Assembly: GCF_900142265.1 (NCBI RefSeq)
Contig: NZ_FRAH01000003.1
Span: 115,512 to 179,511 of the forward strand
Reading direction: 5' to 3'
Source: Anaerotignum lactatifermentans DSM 14214
GTDB taxonomy: Bacteria > Bacillota > Clostridia > Lachnospirales > Anaerotignaceae
Length of the DNA stretch: 64,000 nucleotides
Part shown: positions 8,445 through 15,752 of the stretch, piece by piece
Numbering within the stretch: position 1 is the stretch's first letter
Layout: every line of letters begins with the position of its first letter
Notes under the pieces: model-generated
Databases searched by the model: none
The model's input: the letters and a program-made list of their open reading frames with translations, nothing else
What the model was told of the DNA's origin: nothing
Translations under genes and position numbers: made by a program

Positions 8445-8855
8445 ATGAGCGACTGTATTTTCTGTAAAATCGTGTCGGGGGAATTTGGCTCCGCCACTAT
8501 ATATGAAAACGATGAATTTAAAGTAATTCTGGACCGTTTTCCTGCCAACGAAGGTCATGTGCTGATTCTGGTGAAGGAACACGTTGCCAATATCTTTGAA
8601 ATCGACCCGGACAAAGCCGGCAGACTGTTCCGTCTGGCAGCTATCATCGCCAGAGAAATGAAAGCAAGACTGGGCTTTGACCACATGAACGTGATGCAGA
8701 ACAACGGCACCGTTGCCGGTCAGACTGTATTCCATTTCCATCTGCACCTGATTCCTCGTTATGAAAACGACGGCATCACCATTGCATACAAACCCATGGA
8801 TCTGACAGACGAACAGATCGAAGACATGCGCAAAAAACTGGAAATGAGCCTGTAA
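8445..8855 (+). CDS. HIT family nucleotide-binding hydrolase
   Basis: Histidine-triad protein, expected to hydrolyse purine nucleoside phosphoramidates or related adenylates in the cytoplasm. The 136 residues carry the N-terminal zinc-type CIFCKIVSGE motif and the catalytic triad FHFHLHLIP at 96-104, preceded by the family loop VMQNNGTVAGQTV. The ribosome binding site is AAAGGATG. A strong terminator follows at once, so the gene is monocistronic. Confidence 0.95.
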   Translation: MSDCIFCKIVSGEFGSATIYENDEFKVILDRFPANEGHVLILVKEHVANIFEIDPDKAGRLFRLAAIIAREMKARLGFDHMNVMQNNGTVAGQTVFHFHLHLIPRYENDGITIAYKPMDLTDEQIEDMRKKLEMSL

Positions 8856-8866
8856 ACAGACACGAA

Positions 8867-8895
8867 AACCCCTTTCTTTTGAAAGGGGTTTTTTT
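8867..8895 (+). terminator. Intrinsic terminator of the HIT gene
   Basis: AACCCCTTTC and GAAAGGGGTT form a perfect 10-bp stem with a TTTT loop, followed by a run of T. Confidence 0.9.
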
Positions 8896-9005
8896 ATGCC
8901 TTTTTTGCGAAAAATTCACCAACAACCCCTAGAACTTCTGCACAAAACCTGCTTTTCGCCCCCTGCGCATCCTTCACAAAAATGCGTTTTTGCCCCATTT
9001 CTCCT

Positions 9006-9035
9006 TTGATTTTGGGCAAAAAACAGTGATACACT
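9006..9035 (+). promoter_or_regulatory. Promoter of the CarD-like gene
   Basis: TTGATT (9006-9011) and TACACT (9030-9035) are 18 bases apart, 64 bases before the start codon. The 244-base gap 8856-9099 holds only this promoter and the upstream terminator. Confidence 0.6.
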
Positions 9036-9099
9036 GAATACGAAGGGTTTTTCTGGGATATCCTAAAAACAGCATAGGAAAAGCGAAAGGAGTGTTTTC

Positions 9100-9615
9100 A
9101 TGTATCGAAAAGATCAGTTGGTTTTTTATGGCAATACAGGCGTATGCCGCGTAGCAGACGTTGCGCCCCTTCCCCAGCAAAAAGATGGCCGCCTATACTA
9201 CACCCTGATTCCGCTTTTCTCCCCTTTTTCTGAAACCATCCACGTTTCCGTTTCCACCCGGGCATTCATGCGTCCCGTCATTTCTGCTGCTGAGGCAAAA
9301 AGCTATCTGGACAACATCAGCCACATCTCCGCGGAGCCTTTCCGCAGCCGGGACCACAAAGAAACAGCCAATCACTACAGCGAAATGCTGAACACCCACG
9401 ACTGTATGCAGTATTTGCAGTTAATGAAATCCCTTTATCAGAAAATCGAAGAAAACGCCCGTGTGGGAAAACACATTTCGCAAACAGAACAGCGGTATCT
9501 GAAACAGGCGGAATGCCTTCTTTATGGGGAACTGGCGGCAGCTCTTGGCAAAGAGCCGGGAGAAATCCGCACAGAAGTACAGCAGCGTTTTGCAGAAGAA
9601 AAGCAACTGGCGTAA
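9100..9615 (+). CDS. CarD/CdnL-type transcription regulator
   Basis: The 171 residues begin with a CarD_CdnL_TRCF-type RNA polymerase interaction domain (MYRKDQLVFYGNTGVCRV, then YYTLIPLF and HVSVST), followed by an all-helical C-terminal part. Family members bind the beta subunit and stabilise open complexes, influencing rRNA and tRNA promoters. It is interesting that it lies beside three tRNA-Leu genes, though this may be chance. AAAGGAG lies 8 bases before the ATG. A bidirectional terminator follows. Confidence 0.85.
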   Translation: MYRKDQLVFYGNTGVCRVADVAPLPQQKDGRLYYTLIPLFSPFSETIHVSVSTRAFMRPVISAAEAKSYLDNISHISAEPFRSRDHKETANHYSEMLNTHDCMQYLQLMKSLYQKIEENARVGKHISQTEQRYLKQAECLLYGELAAALGKEPGEIRTEVQQRFAEEKQLA

Positions 9616-9648
9616 AAAAAGACCATCGTTTCTACGATGGTCTTTTTT
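9616..9648. terminator. Bidirectional terminator between the CarD gene and tRNA-Leu 1
   Basis: GACCATCGT and ACGATGGTC form a 9-bp stem with loop TTCT, flanked by A and T runs on both sides, so it can stop transcripts from both strands. Confidence 0.9.
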
Positions 9649-9653
9649 CTGGA

Positions 9654-9738
9654 TGCGGATGACAGGACTTGAACCTGCACGGACGTAATGTCCACTAGAA
9701 CCTGAATCTAGCGCGTCTGCCAATTCCGCCACATCCGC
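9654..9738 (-). tRNA. tRNA-Leu(CAG), copy 1
   Basis: The 85-base class II tRNA has acceptor arms GCGGATG/CATCCGC, the anticodon stem CTAGA/TCTAG around loop TTCAGGT (anticodon CAG), a variable arm GGACATTACGTCC, and the T loop GGTTCAAGTCC. CCA is not encoded. It has its own promoter and terminator. Confidence 0.97.
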
Positions 9739-9764
9739 ATATGCTTTTTTGAACTTGCTTGACT

Positions 9765-9793
9765 ATCATACTATAAAACAGGTTCTTTGTCAA
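9765..9793 (-). promoter_or_regulatory. Promoter of tRNA-Leu copy 1
   Basis: TTGACA (9788-9793) and TATGAT (9765-9770) on the minus strand are 17 bases apart, 26 bases before the mature 5' end. Confidence 0.85.
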
Positions 9794-9801
9794 CAACTTT
9801 T

Positions 9802-10455
9802 TTAAACTTTTGAAAAAGTTCTTTCAAAAATTACCAAACCCGCCTCATAAGGGTGATCCAGAAACCGCACCTCTCCTTTAGAACCGCGAAAACGAAATAA
9901 CTTCCAAAGAATGGTCAAATCGCCGCCAGCCGCTAGAATCATCAGGGCACTCAGCCAAAACAAAGGCAAGTTTCCCCCAAAAATAGCCGCAATTGCCGGC
10001 AGAATCCCCAGCAGCACACAAGGCATGATCCCGCCAATGGCATACTGTCCCTTTGTCAATTCCTCCTGACAGGTGCAGTACGGTGTCAAAGAGTTCCACA
10101 TGATGCCAAAGGAAATGGATTTCCATTTATTTTTTGCGAAAAAAGACCAGAACAGACCATGGATGGCTTCATGAACCACAAGGAGCAGGAAAAACAACAC
10201 CAGCACCCCCAGCAGCATGGGGCTGGAAATGGAACCATGCCCATTTTTCCAGACAAAAACTGCCCAAAGCACCAACACAATGGGCAAAGCCAGCACCAAC
10301 GCCATAGCATTGGCATAAACCGCAGAAATAGTCAGGTCATGGGCTTCAAAGCCTTCTGCTTCCAATGCGGCTTTTTTCTCTAGGAACATTTCCTTCCGCT
10401 TCTGTTCTGCCGCTGTCAGTTTTCTTTCTTTTTTCTGTTGTTTTCTTCGATCCAT
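9802..10455 (-). CDS. DUF3267-type membrane protein with HExxH motif
   Basis: The 217-residue membrane protein has a basic, helical N-terminal 40 residues, then about five hydrophobic segments. The motif VVHEAIHGLFW (HEAIH at 95-99) in a membrane helix is typical of DUF3267 and of intramembrane zinc metalloprotease-like proteins. The ATG at 10455 has GGAGG upstream; longer forms would overlap the previous gene even more. The start lies 40 bases inside the upstream gene, so translation is probably coupled. Substrate is unknown. Confidence 0.75.
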   Translation of the reverse strand: MDRRKQQKKERKLTAAEQKRKEMFLEKKAALEAEGFEAHDLTISAVYANAMALVLALPIVLVLWAVFVWKNGHGSISSPMLLGVLVLFFLLLVVHEAIHGLFWSFFAKNKWKSISFGIMWNSLTPYCTCQEELTKGQYAIGGIMPCVLLGILPAIAAIFGGNLPLFWLSALMILAAGGDLTILWKLFRFRGSKGEVRFLDHPYEAGLVIFERTFSKV

Positions 10456-10850
10456 GCTATCCGTGCCTCCTGATGGCTTTTCCCCATGCGTTCCACTTCT
10501 TCGAGCTGTTGCTGAAAACATTTTGCCAGCTTTTCACTGCCCAATTTTTTGCATAAGTCCCGACCATAAGCCAGCATTTCCTTTTCCTGTTCGTATGTCT
10601 TTTCGTCGGCATTGTGGATAATCCAAGTATGCCCTTCCTCTCCGTAAATGAAAAGAAAGCCCATGAGCACATCTTTTTCATATACCAGTACAAACTGAGG
10701 GAATCCCGTTTCTTTGGAACGAGAAAGTGCTTCCAGCAGCTCCTGCTGTTCTTCTTTTGTATGCACGGCACAGCCGATTTTCTTACCTTCCCGCAAAAAA
10801 ACATTAATTTCGTCTTTTGTCATTTCACGCATATTCCGAAAAGTCAGCAT
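10416..10850 (-). CDS. Uncharacterised 144-residue soluble protein
   Basis: No signal peptide or membrane segment is seen. The N-terminal half (IGCAVHTKEEQQELLEALS, FVLVYEKDVLMGFLFIYGEE) looks alpha/beta and the C-terminal half is a charged helix (LAKCFQQQLEEVERM). The start ATG at 10850 has GGAGGAG upstream and overlaps the reconstructed end of the zinc-ribbon gene before it by seven bases; its own 3' end overlaps the DUF3267 gene by 40 bases. This supports a compact operon. No function can be assigned. Confidence 0.7.
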   Translation of the reverse strand: MLTFRNMREMTKDEINVFLREGKKIGCAVHTKEEQQELLEALSRSKETGFPQFVLVYEKDVLMGFLFIYGEEGHTWIIHNADEKTYEQEKEMLAYGRDLCKKLGSEKLAKCFQQQLEEVERMGKSHQEARIAWIEENNRKKKEN

Positions 10851-11124
10851 TTCTTCTCCTCCTCATCCTCCACAGGTGTACCGCAGAACTTGCAGTGCCC
10901 CCATGGAACAGGACATAAGGGTCCAGCAAATTATAGCAGACCCTGCATCTGCCATAACGGAGCATCATGTAAATCACCATAACTAAGCAAAAGAATGTTG
11001 CCCCCATACAAACCTCAACCCATCCGTCAATCTGTAATCCCATCATAACGAACATCAAAACCATAAATACAAATGCCAACGTCAGCCACATCTTATATTT
11101 TTTCCGCAGTTTCTTCCATGTCAT
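10844..11124 (-). pseudogene. Membrane zinc-ribbon protein with a one-base frameshift
   Basis: Two transmembrane segments are followed by CRVCYNLLDPYVLFHGG in the frame starting at 11124. After a run of five G (plus-strand C, 10898-10902) the reading frame changes, and the expected zinc-ribbon end HCKFCGTPVEDEEEKKC appears in the next frame, stopping at 10844. Adding one G restores a CxxC-14-CxxC ribbon with exactly the spacing of the neighbour at 11228-11506 and an end that overlaps the next start in operon style. This is either a real frameshift or a sequencing error in a homopolymer. Confidence 0.8.
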
Positions 11125-11183
11125 GGCAATCCCCCCTTTTTGTCATCATAGCATAAGTATGGAAGAAAAGCCATCTTCTAAAC

Positions 11184-11220
11184 AAAAAACGGACATTTCC
11201 AGTCATGGAAACATCCGTTT
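11184..11220 (-). terminator. Terminator between the two zinc-ribbon genes
   Basis: On the minus strand AAACGGATGTTTCC pairs with GGAAATGTCCGTTT (two G-U pairs), followed by a T-rich run. It would end the transcript of the 92-residue gene upstream. Confidence 0.65.
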
Positions 11221-11227
11221 CTTATCC

Positions 11228-11506
11228 TTATCTTTTGGGTGTAGAGGAAGAATTCATATGGAGATCCCCCCGGCAGTAGGGGCAGAATTTCCCCTGATAA
11301 ATGTCATGGATAGGCAGACGTCTGCCACAGTGACAGCAAACCCCATGGCGAAAATAAATAAACGCCGCTGCCGCAATGAAGGCAATGCCAATCCACATCA
11401 GCGGGCTTTTTCCAGAATAATCCCCTGTAAAAATCGTATAGATGACGCAGAACAAACCAATCAAACAACAAAAACGCATCCATCTTCTGGTTCTGTCCAA
11501 ACTCAT
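11228..11506 (-). CDS. Small membrane protein with C-terminal zinc ribbon
   Basis: The 92 residues contain two transmembrane helices (about 10-30 and 38-55), then HGVCCHCGRRLPIHDIYQGK and FCPYCRGDL, a CxxC-14-CxxC zinc ribbon. It is a paralogue of the frameshifted gene downstream, with the same architecture and the same ribbon spacing. AGGAGGAAAG precedes the ATG. Function is unknown; a structural or sensing role at the membrane is inference. Confidence 0.75.
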   Translation of the reverse strand: MSLDRTRRWMRFCCLIGLFCVIYTIFTGDYSGKSPLMWIGIAFIAAAAFIYFRHGVCCHCGRRLPIHDIYQGKFCPYCRGDLHMNSSSTPKR

Positions 11507-11544
11507 TTTCTTTCCTCCTAATCTGTCCTTTGAAAGCCTGAGAT

Positions 11545-11575
11545 AAAAAAAGAGACCACTGCTTCTGCAATGGCC
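11545..11575 (-). terminator. Terminator of tRNA-Leu copy 2
   Basis: On the minus strand GGCCATTGC and GCAGTGGTC form a 9-bp stem (with G-U pairs) around AGAA, followed by seven T. Confidence 0.75.
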
Positions 11576-11583
11576 TTTTCAGA

Positions 11584-11668
11584 TGCGGATGACAGGACTT
11601 GAACCTGCACGGACGTAATGTCCACTAGAACCTGAATCTAGCGCGTCTGCCAATTCCGCCACATCCGC
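11584..11668 (-). tRNA. tRNA-Leu(CAG), copy 2
   Basis: Identical to copy 1 over the whole 85 bases: anticodon CAG, variable arm GGACATTACGTCC, no encoded CCA. Confidence 0.97.
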
Positions 11669-11709
11669 ATATTGTACTTTTTTCTGTACATGTTTTTCTT
11701 TGCTTAGTT

Positions 11710-11738
11710 AGAATACTATAAATTTATCTTCTTGTCAA
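11710..11738 (-). promoter_or_regulatory. Promoter of tRNA-Leu copy 2
   Basis: TTGACA (11733-11738) and TATTCT (11710-11715) on the minus strand with a 17-base spacer. Confidence 0.8.
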
Positions 11739-11832
11739 CACTTTTTGCTAAAAAATTTTCAAGTATTTTGTATATCATGCAAAACCGGGACAAAAACGTC
11801 TATTGCAGGTTGTTTCTCGTCCCACCGAAAAC

Positions 11833-11865
11833 AAAAAAATGACTTGCATTTGCAAGTCATTTTTT
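11833..11865 (-). terminator. Terminator of tRNA-Leu copy 3
   Basis: ATGACTTGCA and TGCAAGTCAT form a perfect stem around TT, with A and T runs on both sides. Confidence 0.85.
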
Positions 11866-11871
11866 CTTGGA

Positions 11872-11956
11872 TGCGGATGACAGGACTTGAACCTGCACGG
11901 GCGTAATGCCCACTAGAACCTGAATCTAGCGCGTCTGCCAATTCCGCCACATCCGC
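11872..11956 (-). tRNA. tRNA-Leu(CAG), copy 3 with a compensated variable arm
   Basis: Same 85-base tRNA and anticodon CAG as copies 1 and 2, except that one base pair of the variable arm is changed on both strands (GGGCATTACGCCC instead of GGACATTACGTCC), so pairing is kept. Confidence 0.97.
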
Positions 11957-11997
11957 ATATCTGGTTTTGTGTCTTGCTGTTTTCAGCTGACTTGGAT

Positions 11998-12026
11998 ATC
12001 ATAATACAAAACCAGAACTTTGTCAA
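11998..12026 (-). promoter_or_regulatory. Promoter of tRNA-Leu copy 3
   Basis: TTGACA (12021-12026) and TATGAT (11998-12003) on the minus strand, 17-base spacer. Confidence 0.85.
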
Positions 12027-12043
12027 CACTTTTTTCAATTTTT

Positions 12044-12628
12044 TTAACAAAACAGCGGAACCAGCACTGGCATAGCCAATGTGCAGATGACACCGCTGAC
12101 GAAAGCCAGTATGGCTGTCTTACTGTCTGTATACTTACTCAACAGGGGCAATGTGGTATCCATAGCCGTTGCGCCTGCAGGAGCAATGGCTGTATAGACG
12201 TTTCTGCCAGCCAGTACAGGCACCAGCAGAAAGGTCAGCACTTCCCGGAACACATTGGACAGGAAGGAAATGGTACCGCCAATGGGATTGCCTGCCTCTG
12301 TCATGAGGATACCGGACAGGCTGTACCACCCCAAACCGGAAGTGATGGCAAGACCTTCCTTTACATCCATACGCAGAATCATAGCGCAAACTGCGCCCCC
12401 TGCCAGAGAGCCCAGAACGACCCCCAGAGGAATCACCAGTATCCGCAGACCCATCCGGCGAATCTGCCCGAATACTTCCCGATTTACGCCCATATCAATG
12501 CCCACGGAAAAAAGCAGGATCAGCAGCATATAAGAAGATGCCGTATCCAGAAAGCCGCTGACGCCCTCCGGCATGACAACACCTGCGCCGATGCCCAGCA
12601 CAAGGGCAATGAGAATCGCTTTGCTCAT
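12044..12628 (-). CDS. Lysine exporter LysO, C-terminal half protein
   Basis: The 194 residues match the conserved C-terminal domain of the LysO (DUF340, E. coli YbjE) family of inner-membrane lysine exporters, with SVGIDMGVNREVFGQI, the SGLGWYSLSGILM segment, and the C-terminal VSGVICTLAMPVLVPLF. Five to six membrane helices are likely. Its start overlaps the stop of the N-terminal-half gene by four bases (ATGA), so the two halves are translated together as a two-subunit version of a protein that is one chain in E. coli. Confidence 0.85.
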   Translation of the reverse strand: MSKAILIALVLGIGAGVVMPEGVSGFLDTASSYMLLILLFSVGIDMGVNREVFGQIRRMGLRILVIPLGVVLGSLAGGAVCAMILRMDVKEGLAITSGLGWYSLSGILMTEAGNPIGGTISFLSNVFREVLTFLLVPVLAGRNVYTAIAPAGATAMDTTLPLLSKYTDSKTAILAFVSGVICTLAMPVLVPLFC

Positions 12629-12906
12629 TCATTTGCCCCCTTCCGCAAAAACACCTTTGTCAGCAGATACACCACCACAATGGAGCCAATCACCGCCAAA
12701 ACCGCATACAACAAAGCCTTGCCGCCTAAAGACGGCAAAGCCTGTATGATGTCACCATTTCTGCCGATGCTGACTCCCATACAGAATATGAGCAGCATCA
12801 GCCAAACAGTTTGCAGTTTGGCGTTGATCTTCAGTCCTTTTTCTTTGAGGATGCCACGGAAGCCCACCACAAACCCCAAAGCCAGTACAATAAATATCTT
12901 CGCCAT
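12625..12906 (-). CDS. Lysine exporter LysO, N-terminal half protein
   Basis: The 93 residues form three hydrophobic segments (IFIVLALGFVVGF, LQTVWLMLLIFCMGVSIG, KALLYAVLAVIGSIVVVYLL) with the N-terminal LysO pattern including NAKLQTVWLMLLIF. Together with the next gene it makes a full-length LysO-like exporter. It starts five bases after the threonine aldolase gene, so amino acid breakdown and export may be co-regulated. It is not a frameshift: both halves have proper stops, starts and coupling. Confidence 0.82.
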   Translation of the reverse strand: MAKIFIVLALGFVVGFRGILKEKGLKINAKLQTVWLMLLIFCMGVSIGRNGDIIQALPSLGGKALLYAVLAVIGSIVVVYLLTKVFLRKGANE

Positions 12907-12911
12907 AAGTC

Positions 12912-13943
12912 TTATACCTGTTTCATCAGATCGACCACTTTGTCGATTTCTTCTCTTGTAACATATTTATGAGTTGCAAAACGCATGATGCCGTTATCTT
13001 CACCGTTGATGATAACATCATGTTTTGCCATATAGTCCACCAATTCCGCGGAGGACAGAGGATAATCTTTCAAACGGAAAAATACCATATTAATCTGCTG
13101 TCTTTCTTTATAAACTTCCAGACCTTTCACACCGCAAAGGGCTTCTGCCATGTATTTTGCATTGTCATGGTCTTCCTGCAGGCGTTTAGACATGACATTC
13201 AGGGCAATTTTGCCTGCTGCCGCAAGGATACCTACCTGACGCATACCGCCGCCGATGATTTTACGTTTTCTTCTGGCAACGGCAATAAATTCCTTGCTGC
13301 CCACCAGTACAGAGCCTACAGGCGCGCACAGACCTTTAGACAGGCAAACGGAAACGCTGTCCGCATACTGCGCGATTTCTTTTGCTTCTACACCCAAAAC
13401 GGTAGCTGCGTTAAAAATACGTGCGCCGTCCAGATGGATCGGCAGGTGGTATTTGTCAGCCAGTTCTCTTACGTTCTTCATGTATTCCAGACTTCTTACC
13501 TGACCGTCGGAATCGGCATTTTCATAGGTAATCAGTGCTGTTTTGGGCTGATGGATGTCGTCAGGGTCTTTGCGGATATATTTTTCGATAATATCCAGAG
13601 GCATTTCCCCACCCACATTCTGTACCGTACGCAGCTGTGCACCTGCGATGATAGCAGCCGCCCCTGCTTCATGGGCTACGATATGGCAGTTATCAGGCAG
13701 AATCACTTCTTCCCCACGGTTCACATGGGTAAACAGTGCCAGCTGATTGCTCATCACGCCGCTGGGTACAAACAGACCAGCTTCCTTGCCCATGATTTCC
13801 GCTGCCAGCGCTTCCAGTTCGTTTACAGTCTGGTCATCGCCATAAACGTCGTCGCCCACAACAGCTTCATACATGGCTTTCCGCATTTCCTCGGTGGGCA
13901 CCGTTACGGTGTCGCTTCTCAAGTCGATTTTTCCGTTAATCAT
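12912..13943 (-). CDS. ltaE: Low-specificity L-threonine aldolase
   Basis: PLP-dependent fold-type I enzyme cleaving L-threonine or L-allo-threonine to glycine and acetaldehyde. The 343 residues show IDLRSDTVTVPTEEMRKAM, VGDDVYGDDQTVNELE, the PLP-contact segment HLDGARIFNAATVLG, and the Schiff-base lysine in SVCLSKGLCAPVGSVLVG. GGGGAGGTG lies before the ATG, and the upstream ABC-F stop is six bases away, so it may be the second gene of an operon ABC-F, ltaE, lysO halves. Confidence 0.94.
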   Translation of the reverse strand: MINGKIDLRSDTVTVPTEEMRKAMYEAVVGDDVYGDDQTVNELEALAAEIMGKEAGLFVPSGVMSNQLALFTHVNRGEEVILPDNCHIVAHEAGAAAIIAGAQLRTVQNVGGEMPLDIIEKYIRKDPDDIHQPKTALITYENADSDGQVRSLEYMKNVRELADKYHLPIHLDGARIFNAATVLGVEAKEIAQYADSVSVCLSKGLCAPVGSVLVGSKEFIAVARRKRKIIGGGMRQVGILAAAGKIALNVMSKRLQEDHDNAKYMAEALCGVKGLEVYKERQQINMVFFRLKDYPLSSAELVDYMAKHDVIINGEDNGIMRFATHKYVTREEIDKVVDLMKQV

Positions 13944-13948
13944 TCTGA

Positions 13949-15577
13949 TTACACCTCCCCGGTCATTTTTTCTCTGATTGCGTCGATTTCTTCACTTTCA
14001 ATGTATTCGTCAAAGGTCATCTGTCTGTCGATGATGCCGCCAGGCAGAATCTCGATGATTCTGTTTGCAATGGTCTGTGTGAACTGATGGTCATGGGAAT
14101 CGAACAGCAGTGTGCCTTTGTATTCCATAAGACCTTCGTTCAGTGCGGTGATGGATTCCAGATCCAGATGGTTAGTGGGTTCATCCAGAATCATAACGTT
14201 TGCGCCGCTCATCATCATTTTACACAGCATACAGCGTACTCTTTCCCCACCGGAAAGAACGTTTGCTTCTTTCAGGGCTTCTTCGCCGCTGAAGAGCATT
14301 CTGCCCAGCCAGCCACGGATATCCGCGTCATACTGTTCCCCTTCTTTTGCGAAAGGACGCAGCCATTCAATCAAAGAATCATGGCAGCCGTCGAAGTATT
14401 CCGCATTGTCTTTGGGGAAGTAAGCTGTCTTTGTGGTAATACCCCATTTGAAAGTACCTTCATCGGGTTCCAGCTCACCCATGAGGATACGGAACAGTGT
14501 AGTTCTTGCAATTTCGTCTTTGCCTACGAAAGCAACTTTGTCATTAGGACGAATCATAAAGCTTACGTTATCCAGCACTTTTTTGCCATCAATGGTCTTG
14601 GACAGACCTTCTACCAGCAGTACGTCATTGCCCACTTCTCTATCCTGTTTGAAGCTGCAGAAAGGATATCTTCTGGAAGAAGGTTTGATGGTATCCATCT
14701 GCAAGTTATCCAGCAGTTTTTTACGGCTGGTTGCCTGTTTTGCTTTGGAAGCGTTGGCGCTGAAACGCTGGATAAATTCCTGCAGTTCTTTGATTTTCTG
14801 TTCCACGCGCTTGTTCTGGTCTTTCAGCTGACGCTGTGTCATCTGTGTATAGCTGTACCAGAAATCGTAGTTACCAACGAACATGGTGATTTTGCCATAG
14901 TCGATGTCGGCGATGTTGGTACAGATTTTATTCAGGAAATGTCTGTCATGGGATACGACAATCACGGTATTTTCAAAGTCCATCAGGAAGTTTTCCAGCC
15001 ATTTGATGGCGTGCAGATCCAGATGGTTGGTAGGTTCGTCCAGCAGCAGAATGTCAGGATTGCCGAAGAGCGCCTGTGCCAGCAGGACTTTCACCTTCTG
15101 GGTACCAGTCAGTTCTTTCATTTTTACATAATGGAATTCGTTGGTAACACCCAGACCATTCAGCAGGATTTCTGCGTTGGATTCGGCAGACCAGCCGTCC
15201 AGCTCCGCAAATTCCCCTTCCAGTTCGGAAACCTTGATCCCATCTTCATCGGAAAAGTCCTCTTTTGCATAAAGGGCTTCTTTTTCCTTCATAATGTCAT
15301 AAAGACGTTTGTGACCATACAGAACAGTTTCCACAACCTCAAATTCGTCGAACATGAAGTGGTCCTGTTTCAGTACTGCCATACGTTCGCCGGGGGTGAT
15401 GAATACAGAACCTTTGTTGGGTTCCAGTTCCCCTGCCAGTATTTTCAAAAATGTGGACTTGCCGGCACCGTTGGCACCAATGAGTCCGTAGCAGTTGCCT
15501 TTGGTAAAGTTGATGTTCACATCATTGAACAGTACGCGTCCGCCGTACTGTAAGCTTACACCTTGTGCTGCGATCAT
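13949..15577 (-). CDS. ABC-F family ATPase with atypical nucleotide sites
   Basis: Two ABC domains in one 542-residue chain without membrane segments, as in ribosome-acting ABC-F proteins (YbiT/EttA group). Domain 1 has a normal Walker A (GANGAGKST) and LLLDEPTNHLDL, but its signature is ELTGTQKVKV in place of LSGGQ. Domain 2 has a normal signature (LSGGERVR) and MILDEPTNHLDL, but its Walker A reads GKDEIARTTLF, with Arg in place of the essential Lys. The linker (about 240-310) is charged and helical. AAGGAG precedes the ATG. A role in relieving stalled ribosomes is family-based inference. Confidence 0.92.
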   Translation of the reverse strand: MIAAQGVSLQYGGRVLFNDVNINFTKGNCYGLIGANGAGKSTFLKILAGELEPNKGSVFITPGERMAVLKQDHFMFDEFEVVETVLYGHKRLYDIMKEKEALYAKEDFSDEDGIKVSELEGEFAELDGWSAESNAEILLNGLGVTNEFHYVKMKELTGTQKVKVLLAQALFGNPDILLLDEPTNHLDLHAIKWLENFLMDFENTVIVVSHDRHFLNKICTNIADIDYGKITMFVGNYDFWYSYTQMTQRQLKDQNKRVEQKIKELQEFIQRFSANASKAKQATSRKKLLDNLQMDTIKPSSRRYPFCSFKQDREVGNDVLLVEGLSKTIDGKKVLDNVSFMIRPNDKVAFVGKDEIARTTLFRILMGELEPDEGTFKWGITTKTAYFPKDNAEYFDGCHDSLIEWLRPFAKEGEQYDADIRGWLGRMLFSGEEALKEANVLSGGERVRCMLCKMMMSGANVMILDEPTNHLDLESITALNEGLMEYKGTLLFDSHDHQFTQTIANRIIEILPGGIIDRQMTFDEYIESEEIDAIREKMTGEV

Positions 15578-15696
15578 GTTTGTTTTTCTCCTTTTCTCTG
15601 TTCTTTTTGACTCAAATCTTTCCTATTATAGCGCATCTGCCCCGCAAAATATAGCCCAAATCCATGATTTTTGCATTTTTGCGGGATTTTTGCCCC

Positions 15697-15736
15697 AAAA
15701 AAAGACGGTCATGTATGTTTTTTCATACACAACCGT
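15697..15736 (-). terminator. Terminator of the lipoprotein gene at 15753
   Basis: On the minus strand ACGGTTGTGTATG pairs with CATACATGACCGT (two G-U pairs) around AAAAAA, followed by seven T. Confidence 0.8.
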
Positions 15737-15752
15737 TGAAAATCTTTTTTTC

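Noticed and set aside
12044..12906. Frameshifted LysO pseudogene
   Set aside because: The halves have a clean ATGA overlap and proper helices; a frameshift would not produce a start codon with coupling.
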